This document shows, piece by piece, positions 24,701 through 36,230 of a stretch of DNA of 64,000 nucleotides. Below the pieces are notes generated by a model, which saw only the letters and a program-made list of their open reading frames with translations, was not told where the DNA came from and searched no databases. The position numbers and the translations under genes are program-made. The DNA comes from Mimachlamys varia (taxonomy: Eukaryota > Mollusca > Bivalvia > Pectinida > Pectinidae), in contig OX392538.1 in NCBI GenBank assembly GCA_947623455.1, forward strand, positions 30,255,001-30,319,000, given 5' to 3'. Every line of letters starts with the position of its first letter. The stretch's first letter is position 1.

Positions 24701-27700
24701 AAAGTTGACGGATGTGGTTGTAAATTGAAAGAAAAGGGGAATGGGTAACAACCTTGTCTGAAACCCTATTATATAGTTTTTTTATATACAAAATTTTATA
24801 TTGAATATCAGAGCGGATATTTTCATGACAGTTTTATGATATCTAACGACTAAATAAACAGTATCGATATAAAGATTTACAATGAGGACATCATGATACA
24901 TGAATACTGTTCTATGTCAAGTTGTCCTCTTCTGAATTTTCTGATCGTGTGGCCTTGTACATTTTTCGGTATCTTCTTGTCTTTGTCTATACGTTTACGG
25001 AATCATTGACTCGACGCTAGCTATTTTTGTCTCACTTTCCTTGTTTTATTGTCCCATCCCCAAAGCGTTGTGGCTCTGTCAGGGTTGGGACCCTGACTTG
25101 TCTCACTTTCTTTGTGCCTGCCGACCACGCCACATCGAATAGATAGATTATCCATATAAAATACTTTATTTTGTTCTAAGTAATCAATCAATTCTGCGCT
25201 TCTTGGAGGTATTAAATGTTATTTATTATATTGTCTTGTTATTTTGTGTAATTAGTTGTTCGTTATTTATCACACATTTTCGCATAATTGTACCAAACTA
25301 CTAAGTATTAGCTGTTTACAGCAATCATCGGTGGCTTGCTATTTTGTTACTTTATCGACGCTTCATAAACCAATCGTTATTGTTTCAAGATGGATGGTAA
25401 ATGTGTTGGAGAAGGCTGTCAACTATACTTCAAGAAACGTAGTGGCAATAAGAACAGAAGTGCACGCAATGTAAATAGTCCACAATATAAATGGCTCCTA
25501 GATACGCTGGTGCAACAAGGATAAATGTCAGCAAAGGAACAAGCACTCATTTGCCAGAAGTGCTACATGAAGTATCTTCGGAACAAAAATCAGCCTGAAC
25601 CTGAACCCGCGCAGAACCAAGATATAGAGGAAGAAGACGACTCCCCGTCCCATATCCTGCTGTTGCTGACCCTTCATGATCTTTTGAATGGATCATCTTC
25701 ACACAAAAAATGCTGTCTCTGTTTTGTTACCTTTGCAATTAATGGAACAAAATCATCAGTCTTACCAAAACGTGCAAGACATCACCTGATCTATTCACAC
25801 AATCTGCGGTGTCCCACCTCATCCCGCGTCTGCTTCATTCATCTTATTGGTAATGACTTAGATCCGTCTACAGAGGTTGTCCTTGATGGTAGAGGTTCCT
25901 TGGAATCTCAGTTACCATCAAAATCATTAATGACCTCCTAGAAGTGTCGCAAGTCCTTTCACAGAACCAGTCTGCGTTTGCTATAGGCTTTTCTTCTCTT
26001 GATGACTCGGCATGCATGGCCTGGACAGGTTGGTCCAAAGATCAGTTCCTCGAAATCCACTCGCACTGTTCCCCATATCTTTCATCTGGTATATATACCA
26101 AGACTACACACGATGCTCTACTACTGTTCTGGGTAAAACTGAAAACCGACATTTCCTGGAGTCAGTGTTCTTCTCTTTTTGGAATTTCCAAGTCAAGTGT
26201 GTCCAAAACTTTCCACTCCATAGTACAGACATTAGACACATCGATAGTCCCACAATTTTCTAGGTCCGGATCACTTGACAAGAGAACAGTTGCTCGGGCA
26301 CAATACTGTCTTTTCAGAAGCATTTTTTGGAGATAAAGCCTCTGCCATATTAGATGGCACCTATATTTTTATCCAGAAAAGCTCCAACCACAAGCTCCAG
26401 AGAATGTCCTACTGTAGCCAGACAAAGAGAAACTATCTCAAATTCATGAGCATCGCCTTACCAGATGGCCACATTCTGGACACAGTAGGACCATTCACTG
26501 GCAGCGAAAATGATGCTACAATTACAAAAAAAGTTATGGACAAGCTAGTTACTTGGCTACAACCAGATGACAATGCTGTCGTTGACCGAGGTTTTAGAGA
26601 TGTCCTACCAGTTCTCGAAGCCTCTGGCCTCAATGCTAACATGCCGTCATACCTGAAACACGGTCAAAGTCAACATTCTGACGTCCAAGCAAATCTTGAC
26701 AGAACTATCACCAAATCGAGGTGGATTGTGGAATCCTATCATGGTCGTCTGAAACACTAGACGTTCTTCGGAACGCAATTGGTCTCTAACAGCTTTATCA
26801 ATGTCATCGAGGCTTTGCTTCGAACCAACACAGCCTGTCTGAATGGTATTAGAGGACCGATCTACCAGAGATCTCCAGAGAGAGATGCCAAAGATAGGCT
26901 AATGGCTGAACCTATGAAGGACCGTTTGACAACACCGAATGGTTTAGTTCAGAGAGTCAAGACAGATCCGGATCTATCTAGACGGGCAAGGTCCGAGTTT
27001 GTCGAGATGGATGCATCTTCCGTACTGTTTCCCCTTCTCGATCTCGATTACTTGAGAACTATTACGGGTGGAACGTATCAGATATCTCTGGCTCCTGGTT
27101 AGATCGCCGAACATTTAAGTGATTATGGAGACTATGAGGTGTGGCTTTACCAGCACTCCTAAGACCTTCTCCGATGTCAAATACATTCTCGATACAAAAG
27201 CCAAACGAAATATAACGTTTGGATACGGTTCACCGTTTCACACGATGATGAGGCCCCAATAAAAGACTACTACTGCCAGTGCCCAGTTGGAGAAAGAACG
27301 ATGGGAATGTGTGCGCACATCTCCAGTATCTTGTACTACCTTGGGTATTACAGGGCGCTGGAAAACCCTCGACCATTACAACCACAGGTAAAGAAATTCC
27401 GACAAAACTTGAAATAGTTTTCCATGCGGCAACATAGTGCATATGTCGAAAGTATGTTTGGGGCTCGATATGAAAGATCCCCGTTACCATGTGACTAACC
27501 AAACTTATGAATATAGGTATTATACAATCGACCGTAGCTATGAACACTCCCGTAAATGCAAAAACCAACCAAAATCTTAAGGAACACGTTTTGTTTGTTG
27601 TTCTGTCTATTTGTCAGCCAATGTCTTCAACAACGGGGACTTGTGAAGTAGCCATCTTGGATTTTTTTCATGAAAAAGTGTTTCTCTCACTTTTTTTCAT

Positions 27701-30700
27701 ATCTGTGTACATATTCTCAACATACCGAGCAAATACTCTCGTGTTTTTGTTAATTATCTAAAGAAAGTCGAAAATCGGCAATTCAACCATAGGCTAATTC
27801 AACCCAAGATTTGAAAATGTTCCACCACTTACATTTTGATGATTTTTCCTCTCATCAATAGCATATTACGTACTGTTTAATAGGATAAAAATTGGTTTGC
27901 ATCCAACGCCCATAAAAGGGTGTATTCTCTAAAAAACACAGTTTTTTTGTCTAAAATGTTATCATCGGAAATGGCATTTTTGAGATTGTTTCTTCCATAA
28001 AATAGCCAAATGGCGCGATGGAAACACGATTTTTTGTCACAATCATGCCATGAATGTATTCTTTACGGTGACTATCATTTGATTAGATTTTCATTAATAT
28101 TTTACATAACTTGCACATTTTTTCAACACTTAGACAGCTTCTGAAAGGTACAACTTTGAGGAGCCATAAAAAACAAACCAAGTGACCTAAATCTTTATAC
28201 TTTATCGATTTGTGACCACAACGGCATGGGCAATGCACCACCAACAGGAAATTTGAATCAGAGAAGGGGCCATTTTGGAAACAGGCCCTTTACACTACGG
28301 TGCTGGCTTTTACAATATAAATTCTGATTAGGTTCATCATCTATGTTAGGGATTCAAATTCTGGATAGTTTGCTAGGATTCTAGTTTTAATAGCAGTTCA
28401 TTAAAAATAACTAGTCTAGTGGGATTTCTGAAAAATGTGAACGTTAGGAGCATTTTTGGGTAAAAGTTGGGAACCAGACTTTTTAGCATAATTCAGGTAT
28501 GCTGAATCCGATAAACTCGGTTCCCAAGCGAAATTTTGAGTTTTTGACCGTCTAATTTGCATAAACAAAATGGCCGCCAAATTGCCATTTTTGGACACAT
28601 CTTGAACCATTTTCTCCAATATCTCTTTAACTATGCAAGCAAAAATGACAAATGAAGTGTCCAGACCTATGTTTTGATGGTCTGAGAGAGGATGAGGTCA
28701 AATCTTGAGTTAGGCAGGATTGAGTTATACATTTTGAGTAGAATATCTTTTTCAGTGAACTTACTTCAGTCCCTACAATTTTACAGAATTATCACACGCA
28801 GCGTAGACTTGTTACTAACTGTTTCTTTGATTTGCAGACTGCGATGGATCCAGTAGTTAACTTGAAGAGGCCTTTACCTGTAGATTACAGCTTGTGTATA
28901 TTCTGCCAAACTCATACCGCAAGTGTTATTCCTAGTAAAGCAAGTGACCATGGACTCGCAACAGTCAGGCATGCTGCCAGTACCAGAAAAAAGCTTAGGG
29001 ACTCTAAGAATATCGATTTGATCGACCGTCTTGAAAATGTCTTGGATTCTGCTGAAGCCCAAACTCTTGTGTGGCACAAAATGTGCTATGCCCACTTCAC
29101 GGACAAAAGTAAACTTGAACGTTTGCAGAAGACGCAGGCAGTGGATTCAAAACAAGAAGCAAGTTGCAGCAGCAGTGGTGACAGACGTTCATTGCGAAGG
29201 CGTGTGGAACCAGTAAATTGGAACTTATGCATTTTCTGTCAATCTGTTGTTTTGAAGGCACGGTTGATCTCAGTAATGACGAAACAAATGAGTGATCAGA
29301 TAATTCAAGCTTCCTCTCTCGACTACAAAATTGGCCTTCGATTGGCCGGAGTGATTGACTTAATTGCGGCTGAAGCCAAATACCACTTGACGTGTCTACG
29401 AGCATTCACCAGATCTACCACCAAAACAAAGCAGGACTCGGACAATACAGACCTTGCGATGGTATGGCTATGCAGAGAGTTGCATCAATCAGCAGACAAA
29501 GGACACGTTATCCTGCTGAATGATGTCTGGGAACGGTATAAGGAGCTTGCTGAAGAATCGTCAACCATAATTCAACCGTCTTACTACAGTAGAAGGACAA
29601 CATTCAAGGAAAAGTTGCAGTCACAGCTGGGTGACATTTTCAACTTCTTCCAACCTCTTGACAGGAGCACATCCGAAAGAAAAACCATGTTGATTCCCAC
29701 AAATTATCAGCATACTGCAGTTTTGCAAATGAAGGAAATCGAGGAGACTGAGGAAACGTTGCCTCAGTATGTGCCTCAGGATGACATTTTCCTATCAATT
29801 GTACACGTAGCGCTGAAAATTCGTGGAGACATGATGGAAACTCCGGGTCACAAAGGTTTCTCTGTAAGTGAAGACGAAGCAATTCCATGCATTCCAGATA
29901 GTTTATATATGCTCTTGAGACTAATCCTTGGTGGTCAAGAGGCGCTAGAAGATGACAGTTCTGAAAACAATAAAGATCTTGCCCAAAGCAGAGTTCTGAG
30001 TGTAGCACAGGATCTAGTTTACTGCATCAGTGGTGGCAGAAAGTGGACTCCCAAACATATTGGTCTTGCCAATACACTACATCAAGCCACACGATCAAAA
30101 GATCTAGTGGAGTTGTTCAATAAGGCAGGCCACTGCTTGAGCTATGAACAGGTGTTGCAAGTAGACACTTCCTTAGCTGAGAGCACCCTGAAATCTATGG
30201 ACCAAGCAACCGGGGCCATTATTCCACCAAACATTGTAGCCAATGAATTTATCCACTACACCGCAGATAACATTGACATTCTTGATGAGACACTTGATGG
30301 AAAAAATACTTTCCACGCAACCCAAATGGCAACATGGCAACGGGGACAAAAAGCAGATGCTGAACTTCAGATGCTCGAGCCATCCACTAGACATACGCTG
30401 ATTGTCCCAGACGTCTTAGAGAACCTGTATCCTGTCAATATAAATCCTGCTATAAGTGAGCCAGTATTCACAACCCCTGTTGACAAGGCCTGGTTCACAA
30501 AACCGGAAGGAGACAGTGATTGTGTAAAACAAGCACAAGCAACGGACATGGCTTTCTTCCTGCAACGTCAAGATTCTGACACAAAACCTTCTTGGACAGT
30601 ATTCAATCAGTCAGCCTCATCAGAACAACCAGAGTAGACAGCAGTGGGATATTTGCCCATAATTCTTGCTCCGGCTCATGAGTTAGATACGCTAAATACA

Positions 30701-33700
30701 GTTGTGAAGAGGTGCATGGCTTTATCATCACATTTTGGCCAGGAGCATACAGTCCTTACAGTGGACCAAGCACTATTTTGCAAACTCATGGAACTGAAGT
30801 GGTCTGTCGAAGAATACCGGGATAAGTTAATCCCTCGCCTTGGTGGACTTCATACCGCGATGAACTTCCTGAAGGCTATAGGAGACCACATGGCTGGAGC
30901 TGGTTTAGCTGAAGTGTGGCTGGAGAGCGGACTGCTGGGGGAGGGTGCTGTGCAGCTTGTCCTATCAGGAAAAGCATACAACAAGGCTATGCGAGCTCAC
31001 AAACTTACCTTGCAAGCCCTGTGGCGGCTTTTGTTGCCAACATTTCTCTTGTTTGCTGCAGAATCGGACAAGGAATGCCATGATGAAGTTTCTGCAATGG
31101 CTGCTAATGCCAATCCCGAAAGAATTCCAGAGCTGATAACATGTCTCAAACAGGAACGGTTTCACAAGCTTCTGAAAGATTTCATTGAAAGTAAATCTGA
31201 TGATGTGAACTTCGTCTTCTGGTGGAACTACATGGACATGGTCTCAATACTGTTGCAATTCACTCGAGCTCAGCGTGATGGAATCTGGGACCTTCATCTC
31301 CATTCCTTCAGTCTGATGCTGCCATACTTCATGCGGTATGACCACTTGAACTACGCAAGATGGGGTCCGGTGTATATAGCCGAGATGCACCAACTTCCAG
31401 AACCCGTGTTATCAGAGTTTCGAAGGGGCAACTTTGTTGTCAAACGTTCTGTTCAGAAGTTCAACCAAGTAGACCCAGACTAAGCCATGGAGTGGATAAA
31501 TGGTACAGGAAAGAAAGGAGGTGGAATCATTGGTATTACGAAGACAACATCAGCACTTTGTAGATGGACCCTTTCATATAATCTGAGGTCTCACATTGCA
31601 GCTGAAACACATGCAATGTACAACCACTGTCCTGGCAGTACACGTGTTCACAATGAAGCTACGAAATCACGGCAAAAGCGGGACAACGACGACGAGATGG
31701 CATTGCTCTCGGCCTTCCAGGGATTCAAGGTGTTTGCATCAGTTTCACCAGGGTCATTGCAAAATCTCGCCACAAAAGACCTAGCAACACAGGCAATCCA
31801 AAACTCATTACTTTGTGCCAAAGAACTCGGACAAGAAGGAGTGAATACATTTGTTGTGGAGAGGATGATTGTACCTGAGCAAGGTGACAAGCCAGATGTC
31901 CCAATCCCTGCGTCCCTACACAGGAATAATGCCAAAACTTTTGCATCTCTGTATGAAGTCGTCAAAGACACTAAAGACAAAGACAAAAAAACTATCCTGA
32001 AGGCAGACATAAACGTCCTCCAACGCCTAGTTACTGCCTATGAGGCAGGTCGTCCAGTTGACTTGCCAGCTGTCCTAAAGCACGAGCTTCTGCCAGTTCC
32101 TGTATCACTTGCCGAAATGAATGGTACACTCCGCACTGGAAACAAGTCCATACTGGCAGATAAGTTAACTGAAGGCATAGTCTGTCCTGAAGCTATTGAA
32201 CATCACAAGTCATCATCTTGCCTCATCATTGATGGACAAGCACTGGTGGTTGCTCTGGGAAAGCCTGACAATGCAGTTACCTTTGGGGATTTGGCCGACA
32301 TATACGTAAGAGCAGTACTGAAGGCAGGTTCTAACTATCAACGGGTAGACGTTGTGTTCGACAGATATAGAGAAGAGACAATCAAGGGTGCTACCAGGAT
32401 ACGACGCACTAAAGCAGCTCGACCAATCAGACGACTTGTTGAGGGTCGTGATGTGCCTCTTCCGAAAAACTGGACAAACTTTCTGTCACTCCCTGATAAT
32501 AAAGTTGATCTCGCCCATTTCCTATCTGAGGAACTGTGTTCGCAGGCACCTGATGATAAGGAGATTGTAGTTGCTGGGGGATTCAGAGAGGAACGTGAGG
32601 TTAGGTCGTCAAAGACAACCACTGATTTGACTCAACTGAGAGCCACACATGAAGAAGCTGACACTAGGCTGGTGTTACATGCTGTGCACAGCCAGTTCAA
32701 TACAGTTGTTGTGTCATAAAGGGACACTGATGTTCTCGTGCTTTTGGTTTCCCATTTCCCTCATGTACAATGTGAACACCTGGATGATGTCTGGTACCAC
32801 CAAGAAACGGCGATATATACCCATTGATGCGGTTTTCAATAACCTACCAAGAGATTCAGCAACAACTCTGTTACCATTTCATGCATTAACTGGGTGTGAC
32901 ACCACGTCTTACATCGCAAATCACACCAAAAGGTCATCATGGAAAGTCTTCAAAGAGCACCATTAATTGCTCATAAACTTGGGAATAGGTGAACTCACAG
33001 AGGAGACTATTCGATCGTCAGAAAGATTTGTCTGCAGAATATATGATGTGCACAAAACAGACTCTATTGATGCAGCAAGGCATATACTGTTCTCCAAGAC
33101 TGGTAAACCAGAAGCAATGTCACCGACAAGTGATGCTCTCCGCTTCCATTTGATGCGAGTACACTACCAAACAATGGTTTGGAGAAATGCTCATTGTGCC
33201 GTACCTGAGCTTCCTGAACCCGTGGACATGGGATGGAAACATGATGGTGATTCAGGACTGCAACCCATCCTGATGTCATTGAGTCCGATCCCAGAAAGTT
33301 GCCTGGAAATGATTTCGTGTTCATGTCAGAAACAATGCAGGACGCGTCGTTGCAAATGCCGCAAATCCGGGTTACGATGCACAGCAATGTGTGCATGTCA
33401 GCAACAAACTGATGATCAAACTCCTTGTATGAATATGGTCTAGTCCAATAAACAGACTATTCTACCAGTCTTCAGGATTAGGCATTTGTCAGTGAGACCT
33501 ATTGCCCCAACATGCCTTTATAATATAAGCATCAAGGAGTATTTTGGGATAAAGTTGGGAACCTGAGCATTGATCATTGATACATAGATTGATACATAGA
33601 TTGTTATGTAATTCATTGTTAGCTAATTTGCATAATTAAGCACCTGGCTTATCACTGATCACATTCTCTGACCCTCAAAACATAGGTATAAGCACTTCAT

Positions 33701-34682
33701 TTGTCATTTTTGCTTGCATAGTTACAGAGATATTGGAGAAAATGGTTCAAGATGTGTCCAAAAATGGCAATTTGGCGGCCATTTTGTTTATGCAAATTAG
33801 ACGGTCAAAAACTCAAAATTTCGCTTGGGAACCGGGTTTATCGGATTCAGCATACCTGAATTATGCTAAAAAGTCTGGTTCCCAACTTTTACCCAAAAAT
33901 GCTCCTTGACTCTTATACAAGGCCTTTTTGAAGAAATCCCACTAGACTATAACTACGATTTATGTTCTCTGTCTTAAATTAGTCGTTATGTTTTTTGTCA
34001 GTATAATATTATTTTTTCTCATACTAACGTTCGAAAATTTTCCTATTTTCAGACTGTTTTGACGTCATCATTTCTGCTGGCTCGATGATTTTAGGACATT
34101 TACCTCCGGATTGTTTTATTGAAGCAGCACGAGTCGTCAGGCCAGGTACAAACTATTTAATATACACTCAGGTTTTGGTACACAATTAAGTAACGTACAA
34201 TATAAATATTAATGTAACCAGCTTATTTATATAACAACTGATCCGATTGTCATCAAACTTCTCATACGTAATAAGCATAAGAACTAATTTTACATAGGGG
34301 AAGGGGCATTTATGTCTTGCAGCAGATATTCCTAGTTTTCTTGTTGTTATCACTATGATGAATAAACTGGTATGAAATGACACTCAAATTTGCTTTTTTT
34401 TGTTTTAAATAACGGTTTTTTTTTAAAAAAAAAGACAGTGAATTGATATTGCATACCTGTTTTTGTTAAATACATCATACCTTCTGTTTAGGTGGAATCC
34501 TCTGCATGATTACTCGGACAGAGGGGACTGGCAGCATTAACGAACCGGAGTACGCGGACAAGTTCAAAGCAACTATTAATAAACTTCAAGAGGAGAGGAA
34601 ACTTGAGGAAATTAAGTTGGAGAATGTGTATCAAAGTACATGTTTCCGTGCCATAATAATGGTATATAGAGTCTTGCAATAA
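21795..34682 (+). CDS. METTL27: METTL27-like methyltransferase gene B, complete, five exons
   Basis: This is a predicted class I SAM-dependent methyltransferase of about 218 aa (human METTL27 is about 245); its substrate is unknown. Exons: 21795-21899 (starts MDSARTDF, ends STSYDK), 22452-22580 (GYVGPQLIAKSL, SAM motif I VKILDIGAGTGLVGVE), 23163-23301 (LGFHTVHGLDPSQSMLEKA, the acidic loop), 34053-34145 (CFDVIISAGSMILGHLPPDC) and 34492-34682 (GGILCMIT.. to YRVLQ, TAA). All boundaries are GT/AG and phases join (0,0,1,1). Total coding length is 657 bp with no stop, so it looks intact. Intron 3 is 10.75 kb because two DNA transposons landed in it. The first coding exon follows a CATTACAG acceptor-like sequence. 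Genes A and C are the flanking tandem paralogues. Confidence 0.85.
23395..24713 (+). repeat. Intron 3 repeats of gene B
   Basis: A CTCACCTGG-type 5' fragment lies at 23400-23432 (GGGCCTGCATCGCTCACCTGG). At 23890-24245, GAGCTGGGTACC..GGTATACCCGCCCAACCC may be the termini of a small inverted-terminus element; a relative lies inverted at 13805-14030. From about 23720 to 24713 (interrupted) run roughly 110-bp units with TTTGACC..TGTGACNTNGAATATG and AGGTCATTT. They correspond to positions 1-300 in gene A. Confidence 0.5.
24714..28291 (+). mobile_element. Harbinger-like (DDE_Tnp_4) DNA transposon, copy A, end-truncated
   Basis: Homology to the complete copy B (53066-57056, inverted) starts at ATGTGGTTGTAAATTG and runs to the right terminus GGAAACAGGCCCTTT at 28277-28291. 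The left terminal segment of about 490 bp, present in copy B (56567-57056), is missing here. The gene A paralogue shows that about 210 bp of flanking intron (roughly 296-505 there) was lost too. A deletion therefore spanned the left element end. The right junction rejoins gene A sequence at ACACTACG. The broken transposase gene is described separately. Confidence 0.8.
25390..27417 (+). pseudogene. Broken DDE_Tnp_4 transposase with N-terminal Cys domain and C-terminal SWIM finger
   Basis: The reading begins MDGKCVGEGCQLYFKK. A TAA at 25521-25523 falls where copy B reads Leu. The frame then continues through MSAKEQALICQKCY and a Cys-rich part (KKCCLCFVTF, NLRCPTSSRVC). After a frame change near 25905-25940 come a helix-turn-helix-like segment (ISWSQCSSLFGISKSSVSK) and the catalytic domain with ILDGTYIF, VVDRGFRD and SRWIVES, the likely D, D and E. 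TAG at 26758 replaces the Trp seen in copy B. Further on, a frame change precedes a SWIM-type zinc finger (CQCPVGERTMGMCAH). This is a dead copy about 95 percent like copy B by eye. Confidence 0.8.
28412..28692 (+). repeat. Left terminal inverted repeat of the Academ-like element
   Basis: After TAGTCTAGTGGGATTTCT comes a 25-30 bp stretch that differs from the right TIR. About 230 bp then match it almost perfectly, including AGGAGCATTTTTGGGTAAAA, CAAAATGGCCGCCAAATTG and ACTATGCAAGCAAAAATGAC. Confidence 0.9.
28832..33443 (+). pseudogene. Academ-like transposase/nuclease gene, interrupted
   Basis: A single long frame of about 1500 codons is broken by TAG at 30635, TAA at 31481, TAA at 32717, a frameshift near 32785-32795 and TAA at 32964. 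It ends at TAG 33441. Residues 22-25/82-85 and 133-136/185-188 form two CIFC..HxxC modules. A middle part contains NIDILDETLDGKNTFHAT. The C-terminal third resembles FEN1/XPG: IIDG (Asp codon 32231), VVFDRY (32360), HEEAD (32651, 32654, 32660), DTD (32723, 32729) and LTGCDTTS (32898), followed by a possible H2TH-like helix. The end (about 33319-33408) has eight Cys in a CxC-x3-C-x4-CxC-x6-C-x3-CxC array. Nuclease activity is inferred from residue order only. Confidence 0.75.
33672..33949 (-). repeat. Right terminal inverted repeat of the Academ-like element
   Basis: This is the mirror image of 28412-28692, ending CCCACTAGACTA. A short divergent segment (TTGACTCTTATACAAGGCC) sits between the outer 18 bp and the long matching part. 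Confidence 0.9.
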
Positions 34683-34943
34683 TGTGGTCAAGATAATTGG
34701 AGAAGATGTATTCTCTTTGGCAGAGCCATATCGATGACTGTTTAACGGCAAGACAAAGAAAAGGATTGGGAGACACTATGACTCAATTTGGTGGCTCATT
34801 ATGAAATAAGTATTATTGGAAGTTTACGAAATAGAGACTTGCAATATTGCACAAATGGATCCTTTAAAATAATGATACGAGAAACAAAACAAAATTTCTC
34901 CATGAAAACAATATCAATTTCAGATATACTTACTTACTTAAAC

Positions 34944-36230
34944 CGATCTGATTAAAATCATATTTTGACAGGGCTTAGATTAATTTTTTAATTTGCCTAG
35001 TGGCTACCAAAAACTCACTCGGCACCTCCAAATTTTACCAGGCACCATATACATTGTAAATCAAACGAAACCGATTGCTTGTTGGAGATTAAATAATTAC
35101 GGAATATAAAATTATAGACTAGTATATATTCAAATTCGTTGTTTTTGATTTAAAAGATATGAAATGTGTCGATTATATAGTATCATTAAAAGATGACACT
35201 TTCCAATATTAAATGTTTGTTTTTTATTTCAAGTTGCTCATGATCAGTGTTGCATGTATGTCCATACTTGTACTTTCAAATCATGATTGGAACTTCATCA
35301 TTTTGAAACTGATTATCATTGCTGATTTTCATCAATATTATTAAACTCTTGTTTCATCATTATCATTTAATCCAATTATAAAATCTATTTCAACTTTGTT
35401 TTACTTTTCAAACTGTATGGTGTAACAATGCCAATACTTGTACTTACAATGCTTGTTGGCTTTCCTTTGTTTTTGTCACATCCTAAACATACATATTACG
35501 AAACATGGTAAATTCCCCAATTCAATCAGTGTCGTGTTGAAGCTTAAGTATAGGCTGATCATGTCTGTTGTAAGCGCACAAAGGATCTAGACCAGAAATG
35601 AAGTGACCGAATGCGCCTGAGAAAAGCGAGACTGACAAAAGTTGAATACATTTTAAATAGGTTTTGTCAGGAACATTTTTTAACTATCGTTTTAATGAAT
35701 TGTTGTGCACAATGTTTGAAATACATGTAGCATACATTGACAGTCAGAAATCAATTTTACTCGGCACTGGGGACGAGTGGTAAGGAAGACCCCACTCGGC
35801 ACCGAGGCATTTCCACGCGTCTGGACAAGTGGACGAGTACTCAATCGAAGCCCTGACTTGATCTCCGCGCCGTTCCGTAAACTTCTCTCTGCTGCGTTAA
35901 GATCTGAGATAATCCATTAGGGGGTCATGTCCCAATGACCTTTTGCATTGGCCAATCAAATTGCTACTGGCAGAATCTTGACAGTGAAATTTTGAGGCGA
36001 CAAAGCTTGCTTAAACACATTTGTCCGTTTAATCATTTCGTCACCAAAAACAAAAAAATCATGTGGAATAATGTGACGAAATTGCTTGCTGCAGGACGAC
36101 AGGTCGTTGGAAAATAATTTTAGTGATAAGTAAAGCGGCGACAAAGGTCATCTGGACGTGACCTCTTATGGGATGTTGTCAGATCCTTGTAAAACACAGT
36201 GAGAACAAGGATCTGTATTTGAATATAGTG
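34944..36230 (+). mobile_element. Long-inverted-repeat MITE, copy 2, split by a hAT-like insert
   Basis: The left 25 bp (CGATCTGATTAAAATCATAT) and, from 35856, the rest of the element (TTGATCTCCGCGCCGTTCCG onward) match copy 1. The interior 34969-35855 is a separate insertion. The right end reads GAATATAGTG instead of AATCAGATTG and no target duplication is evident, so the right terminus is altered. Confidence 0.75.
34969..35855 (+). mobile_element. hAT-like non-autonomous element nested in the MITE
   Basis: An 887-bp insert starts CAGGGCTTAGATT and ends AATCGAAGCCCTG, 12 of 13 terminal bases inverted. It interrupts MITE sequence that is continuous in the other copies (CATATCTTGATCTCC). Flanks TTTTGA and ACTTGA suggest a short, mutated target duplication. 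Internal ACTCGGCACC repeats occur near both ends. No ORF. The CAGGG termini are typical of hAT elements; the superfamily is inferred. Confidence 0.65.

Larger units (their letters stand above)
28412..33949 (+). mobile_element. Long-TIR DNA transposon, Academ-like (XPG/FEN1-nuclease type), 5538 bp
   Basis: Termini TAGTCTAGTGGGATTTCT and its inverse bound the element, and TAAC lies directly on both sides (28408-28411 and 33950-33953). The gene A intron has the uninterrupted empty site near 620-640. The inverted termini extend about 280 bp each with high identity apart from a short divergent stretch. The internal gene (28832-33443) combines Cys/His modules, a FEN1/XPG-like nuclease and a Cys8 cluster. 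From memory, Academ elements have 3-4 bp target duplications and proteins with XPG-type nuclease and Cys8 finger, hence the assignment. If the first TIR base is counted differently, the duplication could read as 6 bp (ATAACT). Confidence 0.8.

Noticed and set aside
27230..27568. 112-codon hydrophobic frame, repeated at 53745-54083
   Set aside because: It lies antisense to the SWIM region of the DDE_Tnp_4 elements; the sense strand has the recognisable protein.
30635..32966. Use of a code with TAA/TAG as Gln in the Academ-like gene
   Set aside because: The same gene ends at TAG, a frameshift is also present, and the host genes use TAA as stop. Ordinary decay is the simpler explanation.
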